DNA of 64,000 bases, taken from NCBI GenBank assembly GCA_002749535.1, contig MZZL01000408.1:2248631-2312630 (forward strand). Direction: 5' to 3'. Shown piece by piece: positions 1 to 12,448 of the stretch. Position 1 is the first letter of the stretch. Each line of letters begins with the position of its first letter. The DNA is from Apophysomyces variabilis (taxonomy: Eukaryota > Mucoromycota > Mucoromycetes > Mucorales > Mucoraceae). Position numbers and translations under genes: made by a program. The notes under the pieces were generated by a model, which made no database searches, had not been told where the DNA came from, and saw only the letters and a list, made by a program, of their open reading frames with translations.

Positions 1-1705
1 TATGTTGATTCAACTGTATTTTCTTTGCACTTGCAATGTCTTTTGGTTCTGGAATGGTCATCATATCTTTTCATTCAAAACAGTCATGCTTCTTTTGTGT
101 AGCCTGACCCTTATTCCCGGGTTCCGAACTGAGCTAGGTTGACATTGCGCATGATTCCCAGAGATGATTCTGTCTTGCCCACTACGTCGATCTCCTAGTT
201 TGCCCCAGTGCCACACACACTCCCCAGTACGTTACATGATCTTACAAAAGACATTCTACTTTTTCTATTTGAGTAAAAAAGGCAGTCTCTCTTTTAGTCT
301 CTTTTACTTTTCTTTTGATAATTTTTCTTGCAGTCATCGGTATCTAAAAGGTTTATTTATTTCTCAATGCCATCAATGCAAAAAAGAAAAATCATGTGAA
401 AATACCGCTTTCTGCTTTAGGCAAATTGTTAATGAGCGATATCCAGTTGCCATTGATGAAACAAGAAAAAGAGTACGAGATGGTATCCACTTTTCATACC
501 TACTTTGTAAGCTACAAAGAATGTCTCTTATTATTTCCTTCTTTACTTTTCAAAGGGGGAATAAAAATAAAGAAGTACAGTCATTGACAGAAATGCCAAA
601 TGTCAAACTTATTTTTAAGTTTAACCCCAGTAGAGTAGTCACTCATGGTAATTTACTGCCATGTCATAAAAGGAAAAAGCGATAACGGATAGCGAATACC
701 GGAAAATAAAGCTGTCAAGCTCTGATGTACATAGTGTCAACTTTGAACAGTGAATGGAAGCAAAGATACATTTTCAGTTGAAGAACGATCCACACGGTTA
801 GTTTATTTTCGTGATGAGAAATATTCACCAGCTACATTACGCGATATAACAAAGATGATGTGCGCAGAGGTGCCACTGTGGCATATAACTTCTGTCAAAG
901 TAAACGTACATATTCTTTTAGAAGCAAGAAATTCGCGACACAAAAAGATATCACCATGAGGAAAGCAAAGGAAGAAGAGTATTCTGTATTTAAGATAAAA
1001 TAATGGACAGAAAGTGTCCAGTAAGCACAAGCGTACCTTTCAAAACCATCGTTTATCACAAAATTCCTCTTCTTACTCCTTTGTTTCACTTTTTTCTTAC
1101 TGCTGACATGTCTATGACATCCCTCGCTGCTTCCATGTCAAATGTCAAGATGCCTTCCTTTGGTTGAACAACTTACTCTGTCGGCACCTTCAACTGGTCT
1201 GCATGCCATTCTTTTTCCCGTTCAAAGCATGGCCGTGGTGCTACTATTCAAAAAAAAAAGGGGGGGTTTTATGGTGTTTTTAATAAGAAAGAGATATGCA
1301 TCTAACTGTCTCTGAGACCGTGTCTAAACGTTTTGAACGGCCCATAATTATCTATGAAGTGCTGCCTTTTGCAGCTACTGTTGTCAAGCTATTGGTTTCC
1401 ATCACTTTTCCCTGCCTCAAGTTGTCTGCCTCGCCCCAAAATGTACATCCAGACTAGCGCAGCGCTCCGGATGGTCAAATCGCATTGCTCCTCAAACTTT
1501 CATATTGTTGCTATCCTCCTTTCATTCCAAGGCAATCAAGAGAATCAAAGCAAGCAAAAGACAAAAATCCCCTACAAAAGAAGAGAAGACATTCCCCCCC
1601 CCCTCAAAAAAAAAGAAAAAGCAAAAAGACAAAAGAAAAAAAACCTCAACAAAAGAAAGACAAACGAAAGAGCAAAAAAAAAAGACACAATACGACAAGC
1701 AAGCA
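1..1705. other. Intergenic, no recognisable gene
   Basis: Short open frames occur on both strands, but none shows a recognisable domain, a credible exon chain or a codon pattern like the real genes in the window. From about 1540 to 1700 the + strand is an A-rich purine tract (Lys/Arg-rich if translated on +, Phe-rich on -), so the long frames there are low-complexity artefacts. A G-run following an A-run sits near 1250-1268. Confidence 0.6.
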
Positions 1706-2031
1706 CAAGCAATAAAGCCGCAATTCAATCCGGTGAAGACAAGACCCGCAAGCAAGCGCGAGGATGGGCTCAAAGATACCAAGAAGGACAAAGCTACAAA
1801 CAAGCACATGAAAAAGAAAGAAAACAAGCTATTCCAAAGAACGCTACTCGAGACAAACAAGCCATTTCTACTGTTGCCTATCCTTGCCGCGCACTCTCTC
1901 TTCCTTCTCCCTCTGTCTGGTTTCCTGGTTTCCTGTCGTACATCGAACCCGTATGGCAAACACATTGGCGGCATCTTTGTTCCTAGTTCCGAGCCAAACT
2001 TTCCTGACACCTGTTGGGAAGGTTTGGCACC

Positions 2032-2151
2032 AAGCCTTTAGGGTCTGGGCCTAAGGATTACAGGTCTATGGAACGGTCCTATGGTATGGGCTACGGTACG
2101 GCCTGTGTCTGGGCCTAGGGTTAGGTCCTTAGGCCCTGGACTCTAAGGCTT
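2032..2151. repeat. GC-rich imperfect inverted repeat (fold-back)
   Basis: The arms 2032-2057 and 2126-2151 are imperfect reverse complements: both outer ends (AAGCCTT / AAGGCTT) and both inner ends (GGCCTAAGGA / TCCTTAGGCC) pair, with mismatches between. The 68-base loop is itself rich in CCTAGG, GGTACGG and CCTGTG words. It recurs at 3014-3133. It could be a fold-back element remnant or a structured RNA; no target-site duplication is evident. Confidence 0.45.
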
Positions 2152-2375
2152 GATCGGAACTAGGGTAGTGAACTAACCTCGACCGAGCGAAGACCTGGAA
2201 GCTAACAGGATCAGACAACGCAAGTCGAAGCACAGCAGGCTTCCTTTTCACCGCTGGTGTTACCCCACCTTCGTATGTGTCACTGGGCATACAGTATAGG
2301 CAACAACATGTAAAGGTAAATCGATATTACAGTCTTACAACTTTATACTAATGCTTCTTTATAATTATCCCCTTT

Positions 2376-2423
2376 GATACAGTGTGGATGCCACAACTAA
2401 AACAGAGGCACCCACACTGTATC
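2376..2423. repeat. 17-bp-arm hairpin with downstream T-run
   Basis: GATACAGTGTGGATGCC (2376-2392) and GGCACCCACACTGTATC (2407-2423) pair at 16 of 17 positions around a 14-base loop, and a run of Ts follows within about 10 bases. It is repeated at 3358-3405 in the duplicate block. It could be terminal inverted repeats of a tiny element or an RNA hairpin. The role is unknown. Confidence 0.5.
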
Positions 2424-2686
2424 AGGTCTTAATTTTTTTTTATTTTCTGTAGAGGCCCTTGTCAGATACATACAAAGAAAGGTGCGCAGCGATGCCTTGG
2501 TGGATCGGCTGTAAGCCCTGTCTGCTTCATGGCTTGTGTTTGCCTTCGTCCTTGTCACCAGCTAGTTTCTCTGGGATCCCGGAGAAGCCGGCTGGTGCAA
2601 AGTCATGGTGACCTGGCTTGGTCATCATGGCTGGTCAGTTCCTCTATCGGGAGCTGGCTGTGCGGCAGGGAGTCTTTTGGGGCATG

Positions 2687-2687
2687 N
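2687..2687. other. Assembly gap marker (single N)
   Basis: A lone ambiguous base separates the two identical 981-base copies. It most likely marks a scaffold join where overlapping contig ends were not merged; if so, the true locus would run from 2686 straight to 3669. Confidence 0.85.
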
Positions 2688-3668
2688 CAAGCAATAAAGC
2701 CGCAATTCAATCCGGTGAAGACAAGACCCGCAAGCAAGCGCGAGGATGGGCTCAAAGATACCAAGAAGGACAAAGCTACAAACAAGCACATGAAAAAGAA
2801 AGAAAACAAGCTATTCCAAAGAACGCTACTCGAGACAAACAAGCCATTTCTACTGTTGCCTATCCTTGCCGCGCACTCTCTCTTCCTTCTCCCTCTGTCT
2901 GGTTTCCTGGTTTCCTGTCGTACATCGAACCCGTATGGCAAACACATTGGCGGCATCTTTGTTCCTAGTTCCGAGCCAAACTTTCCTGACACCTGTTGGG
3001 AAGGTTTGGCACCAAGCCTTTAGGGTCTGGGCCTAAGGATTACAGGTCTATGGAACGGTCCTATGGTATGGGCTACGGTACGGCCTGTGTCTGGGCCTAG
3101 GGTTAGGTCCTTAGGCCCTGGACTCTAAGGCTTGATCGGAACTAGGGTAGTGAACTAACCTCGACCGAGCGAAGACCTGGAAGCTAACAGGATCAGACAA
3201 CGCAAGTCGAAGCACAGCAGGCTTCCTTTTCACCGCTGGTGTTACCCCACCTTCGTATGTGTCACTGGGCATACAGTATAGGCAACAACATGTAAAGGTA
3301 AATCGATATTACAGTCTTACAACTTTATACTAATGCTTCTTTATAATTATCCCCTTTGATACAGTGTGGATGCCACAACTAAAACAGAGGCACCCACACT
3401 GTATCAGGTCTTAATTTTTTTTTATTTTCTGTAGAGGCCCTTGTCAGATACATACAAAGAAAGGTGCGCAGCGATGCCTTGGTGGATCGGCTGTAAGCCC
3501 TGTCTGCTTCATGGCTTGTGTTTGCCTTCGTCCTTGTCACCAGCTAGTTTCTCTGGGATCCCGGAGAAGCCGGCTGGTGCAAAGTCATGGTGACCTGGCT
3601 TGGTCATCATGGCTGGTCAGTTCCTCTATCGGGAGCTGGCTGTGCGGCAGGGAGTCTTTTGGGGCATG
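2688..3668. repeat. 981-bp direct repeat, copy 2 (after the N)
   Basis: Second copy of the block at 1706-2686. Unique sequence resumes at 3669. Open frames spanning the N or lying in this block merely duplicate those of copy 1 and should not be annotated as extra genes. Confidence 0.9.
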
Positions 3669-5385
3669 GTTAGCTCCACGTCGAGGTAACCAGTTAAACA
3701 CAATGCATCTTTGAATTCTGCGTTGTACTGGTATGCACTAGTGGAGTTATCCAATGCTTCAAGAGATTCTCGCGTCCTAAGGATCGGCTGGCGGACGGGT
3801 TTGAGCTTAGTAGAGGCGCGTTCCCGTCAAACATGGTAGTCATAGGGTAGTAGTAGATTAGCCAGAATACCTTTTCATACGTCAATTGTATGTTCCATCA
3901 GTCAGGTCAATAAATATTTCAATGTATCCTTCATCCATATCTTCTTATTGCATCTCTTTTGATACATGTTGTTTTTAGACAGTTTGTCTGGTAAACAAGA
4001 TAGCACTAACATTGGGAAAGGTCACTTTCGCTTTTCTTACGAAGCTATTAAACAGTTCAAAAGACCATCTGCAACAGTGTGCAAGACAATAAGTTGGGTG
4101 CCGTTGTCTTATAATACTCTGGTTTTGGCTATCTGTTACCTACCGCTCGTAGTATCTTTTTATTACTATCATAGCTACCACACCTGAGCAACAGAACCAT
4201 TCTAATCTCCACTTATCAATTCGAAGACTTCTTAGTAAGATGTCCAGTTTTTGACCACATAGGAAGATATTTTCTTAGATGCTTTACAGATATTGAAAAA
4301 GTTCATGAAAATCACCCTTCTCGGCAAGATTACTCGGGTAGATCAGATTGCAGATTCCATGAAATTCAGGCGATCTTCAAGATATATAAGGACAGTGAAG
4401 ATCTTATGAAGGCATACCAGAGATCATATGTACGTGTTCTCCAGATTAATGTCGCATCATAGGTAAGTAGGTTCGCAAATGGATGAGGCTGGAGTGAGAT
4501 ATAGCTGTTTTTAAAGCGATTCATACGCAATTAGGAAAAAAGAAGAAAAGAAAAGAAAAGATTTACGGTATGACAGCTCCGTTCACCTAACGATTCAAAT
4601 TGTCACTGTTGTGTAACTTTTCTGACAATTTATGAAGCAGAAAGCGAGATTGAAGAACCTGGGATGACATGTCAGTTTGGCACCAGAAAATGTTGGGCTA
4701 AAGCAACAATCAACAAACAGGTCAAAAAACTACTTTCTTAATCTCCTGTTTATAGACTTGTAGATTGAGCGCATGTTTTCAAAATCTATGAGCCTGAGTA
4801 ACTTAGTGTGCCACAGAAGCTACAGTGTACCCATATGGAGCCACGTCGTGAAACCCGTCGCGGAACTAATTTATACGCCTGTTTGTTGATGGTCACGAAG
4901 ATTCAGGTCTCCAGCCCTTCCAAGTCGATCAAGAACATTCCACGCAGCGGAAATCAGTAATAGTTGCTTTACATTCAAAAGAAGCTTTGAGCAGGTAATA
5001 CCACTTGCTGAATAAAACACAATAGAAATTGTATCCAAAATTGAGGGTAACGAAGCAAAGCACCCAGCGAACTAAAAATGTAGGTCACTGGGAGGACTTC
5101 TTGTTGTAGTAATTGGAATCACATTGGTACACAAGGTCGCTATGCGATTCAGCAGCACGCGAACGTCGTTCTTATTCAAGCGAACATAAGCTGGCGGAGG
5201 TACATAACAATGTTAATTTGTCTATAACTATGGGGAAATTTTTTGTGAGCGCTCATAAGCGTTGCCAATTCTCTCTCTTGCTCCCTAGGAGATGTTTATC
5301 AAGGATAGTGTGCATAACCTTATAATTTTACATGTTAGACATAAGCTTAAAGTCCGAAAACTATAAGTACCTAAGAAAACAGAGA
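3669..5385. other. Intergenic upstream of the first tandem multidomain gene
   Basis: AT-rich sequence with only short unlinked open frames and no recognisable domain on either strand. It presumably holds the promoter of the gene starting at 5386, but no convincing TATA element was found at the expected distance. Confidence 0.5.
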
Positions 5386-8300
5386 ATGAAATCAACTTCC
5401 TTCACTCCGAACGCTCTAAAGCACTTAAGGTTGCGTATTCCCTCTAAGTTGTACGTTTTCTGTTTCAGGGTGTATATGTACGTATGCACAACAATAACTT
5501 GCTGATTTGCTAGGGATATGGTGATTAAATGCACGTACGGGTTTCATGCAAACGGACAGCGCGCCGAAAAACAAGCTGTACAAATATATAATGCAACAGG
5601 CATATATATTTATCCTTTGAACGGACTCAATGTTCCAAACGGAGAAGTTATAGGGAACAAGAAGTTTGGATTACTGACAGAGGATGGAACCGGCTATAAG
5701 CCTTACAAGCTATCTTTACCTGGAACACGAGGATATAAAGAGTTTTCTGAAGCTTTTATTACGAATAACACGATTCCGAGGAAAGAAAAGTTAAAGCAAT
5801 GGGAGCTATGCGTCCCGCGTAGACATGTACGTTACATGTACGTTCAAGGAGACGGCCGGGATTGATGCACGCACAATAGGTTCTATTACCCCCAGGTACC
5901 CTTGTTCCGACAGAAGACCTCAAAAAATCTGTGCATGACGCACTAGAACTACCCACAGACACTGACAAGTTTATGGCATTACAAAATGTCTTTAGTACCT
6001 ATGGGTATTATTATGCTTACTGGGTCATGATCGGTACGTCAACGCTTGTATGCTTATTCATCTGACTTTGACCAAGGTGGTAAATTCTTGTACAAGTCTG
6101 ACGAGGTCCTCAAGGGAAAACCTGAAAATATCATTAAAGAAGTTCTAGACAGAGGGTTGCACTGGGAAGTTTTAGGCACGTCAGTATATTTCTTGTCGGA
6201 TACCTTTTATTTACTGGTTGTACAGGTGGTGAAACAACTTTTCTCCGGCAAGACCAGCCCGATGTCATTGAATGGCTTAAGAGCACCTTAACCAGTCCGG
6301 ATGTTGTAACGGCAGTAGATATCAATCCAATCTACGACCTCTTCGAGACCGGGATTAGTTCCGAGATACAGAGAATATATCGGGCAAAGTACCTTACGCA
6401 GCAGCCTATCACCGAGTTATCAACCCAGTCTGACGAAGCTACGTCCCAAGCATTAGTTCATCTGTCACAGAAGCAAGCGAAAATTGGTGTGGCTCGAGGA
6501 ATTCATATTGGTGGACTTGCAGCGGAAGAGGACGTGGTGGAGTTAGTCAGTGAAGATGATATCATTAAGGCGGTAAGGCCACTTCCTGCTAAGAGCGAGC
6601 CAACCATAAGATATGTTGTGCGCCACGCAATGTTGGGTTCCAGTATGGCAGCACATGCGTTTCTTCCAGACAATCTCTTCGATTTGACGGAAGGGAAATC
6701 TGCCTTTTCAGATGCGGCAATTGCTCATCATGTAACAGTAAATGGAGGTAGCTTGCAGCCTTCTACAAGGAAAGTGAGATATTTTGCCTTGTATATTACA
6801 TATATGGAGGTGAGTAAGATGTATCAAGAGTCATTGTACTTGCACCAGGAGATGAACCCTGATATTACCATGAATCATAAGACGACCCTATCAGGGCTGT
6901 AACTAGTCACAACAATATCATAGCCCGTATTAATATTCTGGCCATCAGCTCGTTATGAAGATGTTGTCCAGTAAAACGTTCTATGGCTAACCAATACGAT
7001 CTCTGTCAATAGCTTGTATTTGATCCGAAATTCACCAAACCAACAGAGAATTTCAAGAATGCTGTTACCAGAGCACTAGCAATGAAATCTGACGACGATA
7101 AGTATGGAGAATTACAAAAAGTGTTTGGACGTTTCGGTTACTATTATCCAAATTCCGTTGCACTTGGTAGAACGAGACATTCTTTGATTATATCCATTTA
7201 CATGTGTTCTGGAACTAGGCGGACGGTTGTTATACCAAGCTTGTCCGAAAGATTCGGCAGAACTGTGGAATCCTAATGATGGCGTAACATTTATTCAAAG
7301 GTTACTGGAAAGAAACACGGCAGAACGTAATCTTATTATTCAGACGATTGGTATGAGCTAATGCCGACACATCCAACTAAATTCGTGCACCATTAACATA
7401 CGCGATATCCATAGGCGGCGCTTCTGCAGAAGACGGATTCCAGGGCTGGATCAATTCTATCCAGACCTGTCAAAAACGCGTTCAGTACAGATCTATGAGA
7501 CCTGTATATGAGTTACTTGAAGAAGACCAACGCACAGCAGTTCTGCAGATCTATGAAAAACACAGACCTTCAGTCAACGCTTTGCCAGAAATCCCTAGAT
7601 GCATCCATTTCGATGGAACGGAAGCTTTGGGTCAAGCCATTGAATATACGGGAGCTGAGAATCTTTCCAGAATGATTATGCTTCGTAATTTCTCTGACTG
7701 TCCTAATGTAAAGCACGTGAAGCAATGTGCAAAAAGCTTCCAAGACGTCGAAAGATACGTATCCATGGATATTGAAACCTCGGAGGAGTTACCTGGCACT
7801 GTCGGATTTCTGGAAGGTTGTAGAGGAGCGTACAAAGAACGGGCAACCCTTCGTCAATTTCACGGTCTGCAAGCGGAAAGCGTATACAACTTGGGATTTG
7901 TTATCTACAAAGAGGTAGCTAGTTTAAGAAGAAGCGACCTATAATGGACAAACAGTTTACACGCATTATAGCTGCATTTATACCACGAATTTATTCGGCC
8001 TACGGATCAATTTCAAAAAGCAGTAAATGACGCCTTGCGAACAGGAAAATGCTGTTACGACACATACTACGCTTTGCAGGACGTATTTCAACAATTTGGC
8101 TACTATTACCCCTCTGTGATAGTTATTGGTACGCTACGTACAAAAACCTTCTCATTTAATTGATTCCTTTTCAGGAGGGCGAGTTATTGTTCACGACTTT
8201 AATGGCCAAAAAAAACAATATCGACAAAATCAAGGTGCTAAGTTGAAGTCCTCTTACGAACAGTATCTAGACGAAAGTAAATATCATGAGCCCGCAGTAA

Positions 8301-10823
8301 CTGAGGTTACGGAATCCGTGGAATCTGCTCGTTCCGATAGTAAAACGAAACCTATCGAAAACACTAGCGCCCTTGTCAAGCATGAACAAACTCTCATCAG
8401 AGAAGTAGTGGTTAGCACGATAGTAAAAGCGCTTGCTGAAAGTCTGCGTTGGAAAGCTCTTGGTATGGATAGCTGTGAAGTTGAGTCTTATTTTCTCACG
8501 TGGTGCTGCTCATTTCCAAGGTGGTGAATCTTCCCTTCTCTTGTGGGCGGATATCAAGCGCTGGATAAGGACAGTTGCCTCTAATCAAGTCGTTATTCAA
8601 CGTAAAAATCTCAAGCCACTTTACGAATTATTAGACGAGGAGCAACGCCATCAAGTGCAGTTAACGTACGAGAACGTGCTGTTGGCGGAGGACCGTATAC
8701 GCTATGGCTATCTGCTAGAAATAATAATGTATGAAGAGATACTTGATAGCGACCGTGCCCGTATTGCGGATAATCTCCGCGTACCAGTAAGCTTAATTCT
8801 GCCCCAAAATGCCTTTGTGTAATCCATATCAGACAGAAGCGTTGTTCACGAAGTTGATGGCAAACTCGTTCGCTGACAACTCCACTGCAATTAATTTCTG
8901 CAAGCAAGCTTGTCACGAGTGGGGATTCCCCGTTGTGGAGGAACATGTCACAGACAAAGTATGGATAGATAGCAACAGTAACCAATATCTTCTAACATGA
9001 GTCGCATAGATTAGTTGCATCTATTGCTCGTACAGTAATGCAGCTACTGATGCATCTTTCCAGTCTAATCAAGAAACTTTGTGTAAATGGACTCTCTTCC
9101 TGCTGCAGGACGATAAGGGGCAATGGAATTTTAAAAAGGCTCCAGATGACGATGAAACTGTACATAACCATACTCTATCAAAACAGTTGGATGAAAGTCA
9201 TTCCACGCCAGGAAATACCACGTTTGCTGCTGGTGGCGCCAATCGTTCTGCATTACAAAGCACTGCAGCGGTACAACTTATACCTGAAGATCCACACAAC
9301 AACCAAAGCCCGGGGTTTGAGCGCTATGTAAGAAATGGAGATGTAGTTCGCTTAAAGATGATGCATTCCAAAAACTTCAACCTATTTGGACGGTCCGATC
9401 GGTATATTTCGGCTAGTGAATATCTAAGAGAGACGACTTACATTGAACAGCTAACTGAGCTTGTCGAGCTGAAAACGAACATGGAATATTCCTCTCGTGA
9501 TTTTCTCTGGTTTGTGGTTCTAGAACAGCGCAAGTGATTATTAATCAAGCAAACAGGAAAATTGTGCGATATCCGTTAGAAGACACGATGAGGGATGAAG
9601 CGTCAGAAAAAGAACTGGATAGAATGGAGCAGATGGAAAGTCTTCCTTTGCATGATGAACAACACGGTAGAACATCATGTTCTGGTCTGTCTATGACGGC
9701 ACCATATGATGCAAGACAAGCTGCGGAAAATCACGATTATCTGCGCAACAATGACATAATTGTTTTCGAAAGCCAGGCAGCTCTTGAAGGATCCACTCGG
9801 GTATATTTGCGATTTCTTAACGGTAGATTGGATTCCGCAGTATGCAAGCATCCTACCGAGTCCGATCTGAGGTCGAGTGGCTGGCGAATCCGACATATAA
9901 ACCAATATTTGACTCAGAAAAATTGGGATTCTATAAGATCCCGAGAGAACAAAAACAGCCAGATAATTGCATCGATTCGGAGAAATGTTGCTCGCAATAG
10001 CCCTAGACATCTACAACAACTTGGACGGGCTTATATGTACGGAATCTATGGTCTAGATGTTGACGAAATGAAAGCAATGATATATCTGCAAATGGCAGTT
10101 GATCTCGGATATCACGAAGCATATATCAATTTGGCGAAACTTTTCTGGAACATGAAGAGATACCAAGAAGCATTAGATTTGTATCAGCAAGCTGCATTAT
10201 TACCTATGTTCGAAGCATATCGCGAACTCGGAAATGCTTACCATAGTGGACTGTCGCTTCCACCCTCTTCCAGCGGCCATACCATTCGCCGCGACACAGA
10301 AATTGCTTTTGCGTGTTATGCAATCGCAGGTATTTTTGGCGATGTGAAAGCCGCATTTATGGTAGCTGAATATTACGAAAACGGCCTAAGCGAGACATTT
10401 GGGATAGACTCGGACAAAGCATTGCGATGGTACGAGTATATCAGAAAGCAATTTCGAATTCCAGCTGCTAGTTCGGCAATCGGAAGGATAAAGCATGCTT
10501 TAGCGACATCAGCAATAGATCCTTTAGAAGAGGAAAAACTGCGTGAGGAAGCTTTCAAAGCTTTTAGCGAAGTTGCACATGAAGATACATACGCTAAATT
10601 TATGGTAGCTATGTATCACATAAATGGATGTGGCTGCCAACAACCAAACCCGCACTTCGGATTGCAGACATTACTCAGCCTCGTCGAGTCAGGTTACAGT
10701 ACGGCGCTTGTAGGATTATCAGATTGCTATGAACGAGGTTACGCTGTAGAGTGTGATACGAAGAAGGCAGAAGCATGCCGAGAATTAGCAAATCAAATAA
10801 GGTCGCAACAACGTCTCATCTAA
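5386..10823 (+). CDS. Multidomain protein A: three MACPF/DUF7431-like cassettes, FAR1-type zinc finger, MIR-like segment, Sel1 repeats
   Basis: Fourteen exons: 5386-5450, 5514-5826, 5880-6033, 6077-6175, 6226-6809, 7013-7166, 7219-7350, 7415-7914, 7972-8128, 8175-8462, 8521-8786, 8833-8958, 9010-9509, 9557-10823; 1534 aa. Residues 1-126 form an unrecognised N-terminal module. Three cassettes follow (about 127-405, 406-667, 668-904), each with an FGYYYP-like motif, a GG[KR] pair, a second Gly-Gly, Trp-rich sequence and PxYxL[LF]. Residues 905-1003 carry a FAR1-type finger (C-x2-C, CKW, HNH). Next come NGDVV and DFLWKIVRYP motifs like MIR/beta-trefoil repeats, then Sel1-like helices (LGRAYMYG, ALRWYEYI) to the end. 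No signal peptide is visible, so it is probably intracellular. It is paralogous to 14390-19542. Intron 4 has a GC donor. Function unknown; the MACPF/DUF7431 and MIR assignments are recalled resemblances, not searched. Confidence 0.78.
8833..9180 (+). other. FAR1-type zinc-finger region inside protein A
   Basis: Exon 12 and the start of exon 13 give a short helical lead-in (TEALF...FCKQACHEWGF, then VTDK), a CIYC pair, a third Cys in LCKW about 18 residues later, a short DDKGQWNF strand and a terminal HNH. This is the layout of the FAR1/WRKY-GCM1 DNA-binding fold known from MULE-derived proteins. The paralogue keeps every putative ligand, which argues for a functional zinc site. Binding to DNA or RNA is inference. 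Confidence 0.6.
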
Positions 10824-12448
10824 ATAACTAATAGTCAGGGATCTTGCATAGCTATAAATCCCTGTTTATTAAGCATCCAGGCTGCTGTCTAACAAATCAA
10901 TTCTTCGGCCTGTTTATAAAGTTGTTCATTCCTTGATACGAATGACCTCAAGTGGCCTGAACTTGTTATATCATAGCTGAATCCATCTTTTTCCTCTCAC
11001 ACGTTCCACATACGAACCTGATCTTTCTCAACATGACGTTTCTTTAAGCTAGCAATCACCACACTCTTAGTCTAGTAATTCTTTACGCCAGTGTAAATAC
11101 ATTTTGCGCCCGTGGAAGGATGGATATTGCGCTAGAAAGGATATAAATATGCGTCATAAGTGAGTTATGCCTGAAGTATATGTCTGATTATTTTTGGGCC
11201 ACTATTTTTCTCAGGAGGTGAAAAATCGAGAAGCATAAAGACATCTCGATCTTAGTTTAGGAAGAAACAAGGACCAGGGTCCGGAGAATTTGATATATGA
11301 CTTGGAGACGGATGGTGTGATGATGTCAGTCCGGCTCAAGTCACGAAAACCTAACCAAGGCAGCATCAAACAAGGTCAATGCTTTCTAGGCGTTAAAGCA
11401 AAGAGATTGCGGCTAATATCCGCACTACAGCCTCGTACACGTCATCGAAACTGGTATACCAACGTTTGCCAAGAAACAAAGACGTGATAAGGCTCCAAAG
11501 TGGCATATAACATTTGAAAAAGGAGCCCATAGGCCTAACCGCTGCTCGCGCCTTAAATCTTCAACAAACTTGGATAAGTAGGCGTCGAACCAGGTATGGT
11601 ACAAATGATGAACAATACGATAGCAGCTATAACGGAGAATATAGGGATTCAATCCCTTATTGCTACTGTTGATACAGCGAATAATTTGCATGACAGACCA
11701 ACGTGAGAAAGACATACGTTCACTATTATAAATGGACGCTACCAGTAAGTAAAAGGAGAAGGCGTGCAAGCATCCTATGTAGTAACATGTATTTGTAGGT
11801 CTCGCTCGAAATTTAAATTGGTCTACAGATAGAGCTAATTAACCGTGCAGCAGCAAGCATTCAAGATGTCTATGGTCATTCAGCAGCACATCCAAATACA
11901 GCCTCGTCCGTTGAAGGATTTTAACGCTTTCTTACAACTCAGTATGCTGAAAAGCATACATAAGGCGCAATGTATGTTTAGAGGGCTGGTTGCACTAAAG
12001 GCTTTTTTCTAGGGTTGATTCATTTCACTGCCATTATAATCATAGTAAGCGGCGTGCACTACAGTGGTCTTGAAGACAATAGACTATGAATGTCATTGCT
12101 GACCAATTCGCCGGATTTTATCCCCATACAAGCATTGTAGCTTATAAGTTAGTACGAGATTAGGACATTCATCCTTTGCGACCTAAAACATTGTAAGCCT
12201 CTTGTCCAGGATGTGGTTAAAACGAACAAAAGAGCCTGCAAAAGAAAACGCCAGCAGTATCGTCGTAACAACGGATGTATGCAACGCGACCAACGGCGAG
12301 TTCTTATTACTTATGGAGATGCCGATTTGGGCACAGGTGGCTATCGTAAGCATGGCCGTTACCGGTCACGGTAAGATTGATGGGTATTGTTGTTTCTCTG
12401 TTTTAGCTCACAGTTAAACTTGCGTAGATTTTCCCCATCGACCATCCT
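10824..12448. other. Intergenic between protein A and a hypothetical minus-strand gene
   Basis: Short open frames on both strands, none with a recognisable domain or a linked exon series. Nothing convincing was seen beyond the presumed 3' region of protein A. Confidence 0.5.

Larger units (their letters stand above)
1706..2686. repeat. 981-bp direct repeat, copy 1 (before the N)
   Basis: This 981-base block is matched at 2688-3668 with a constant offset of 982, so that its last base is the base before the single N and the second copy starts at the base after it. I saw no difference between the copies at the places I compared. Identical ends meeting at an N are what an unmerged contig overlap looks like, rather than a biological tandem duplication. 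The block holds a GC-rich imperfect fold-back (2032-2151) and a strong hairpin (2376-2423). No coding function is seen. Confidence 0.9.

Noticed and set aside
1354..2041. Long + frames rich in Lys/Arg and a long - frame rich in Phe
   Set aside because: They come from a purine-rich low-complexity tract, overlap in several frames and have no domain.
2529..3023. Frame spanning the N at 2687
   Set aside because: It crosses the assembly gap and joins duplicated sequence, so the protein would be artificial.
1706..3668. True biological tandem duplication
   Set aside because: Copy edges coincide exactly with the N; an unmerged contig overlap is simpler.
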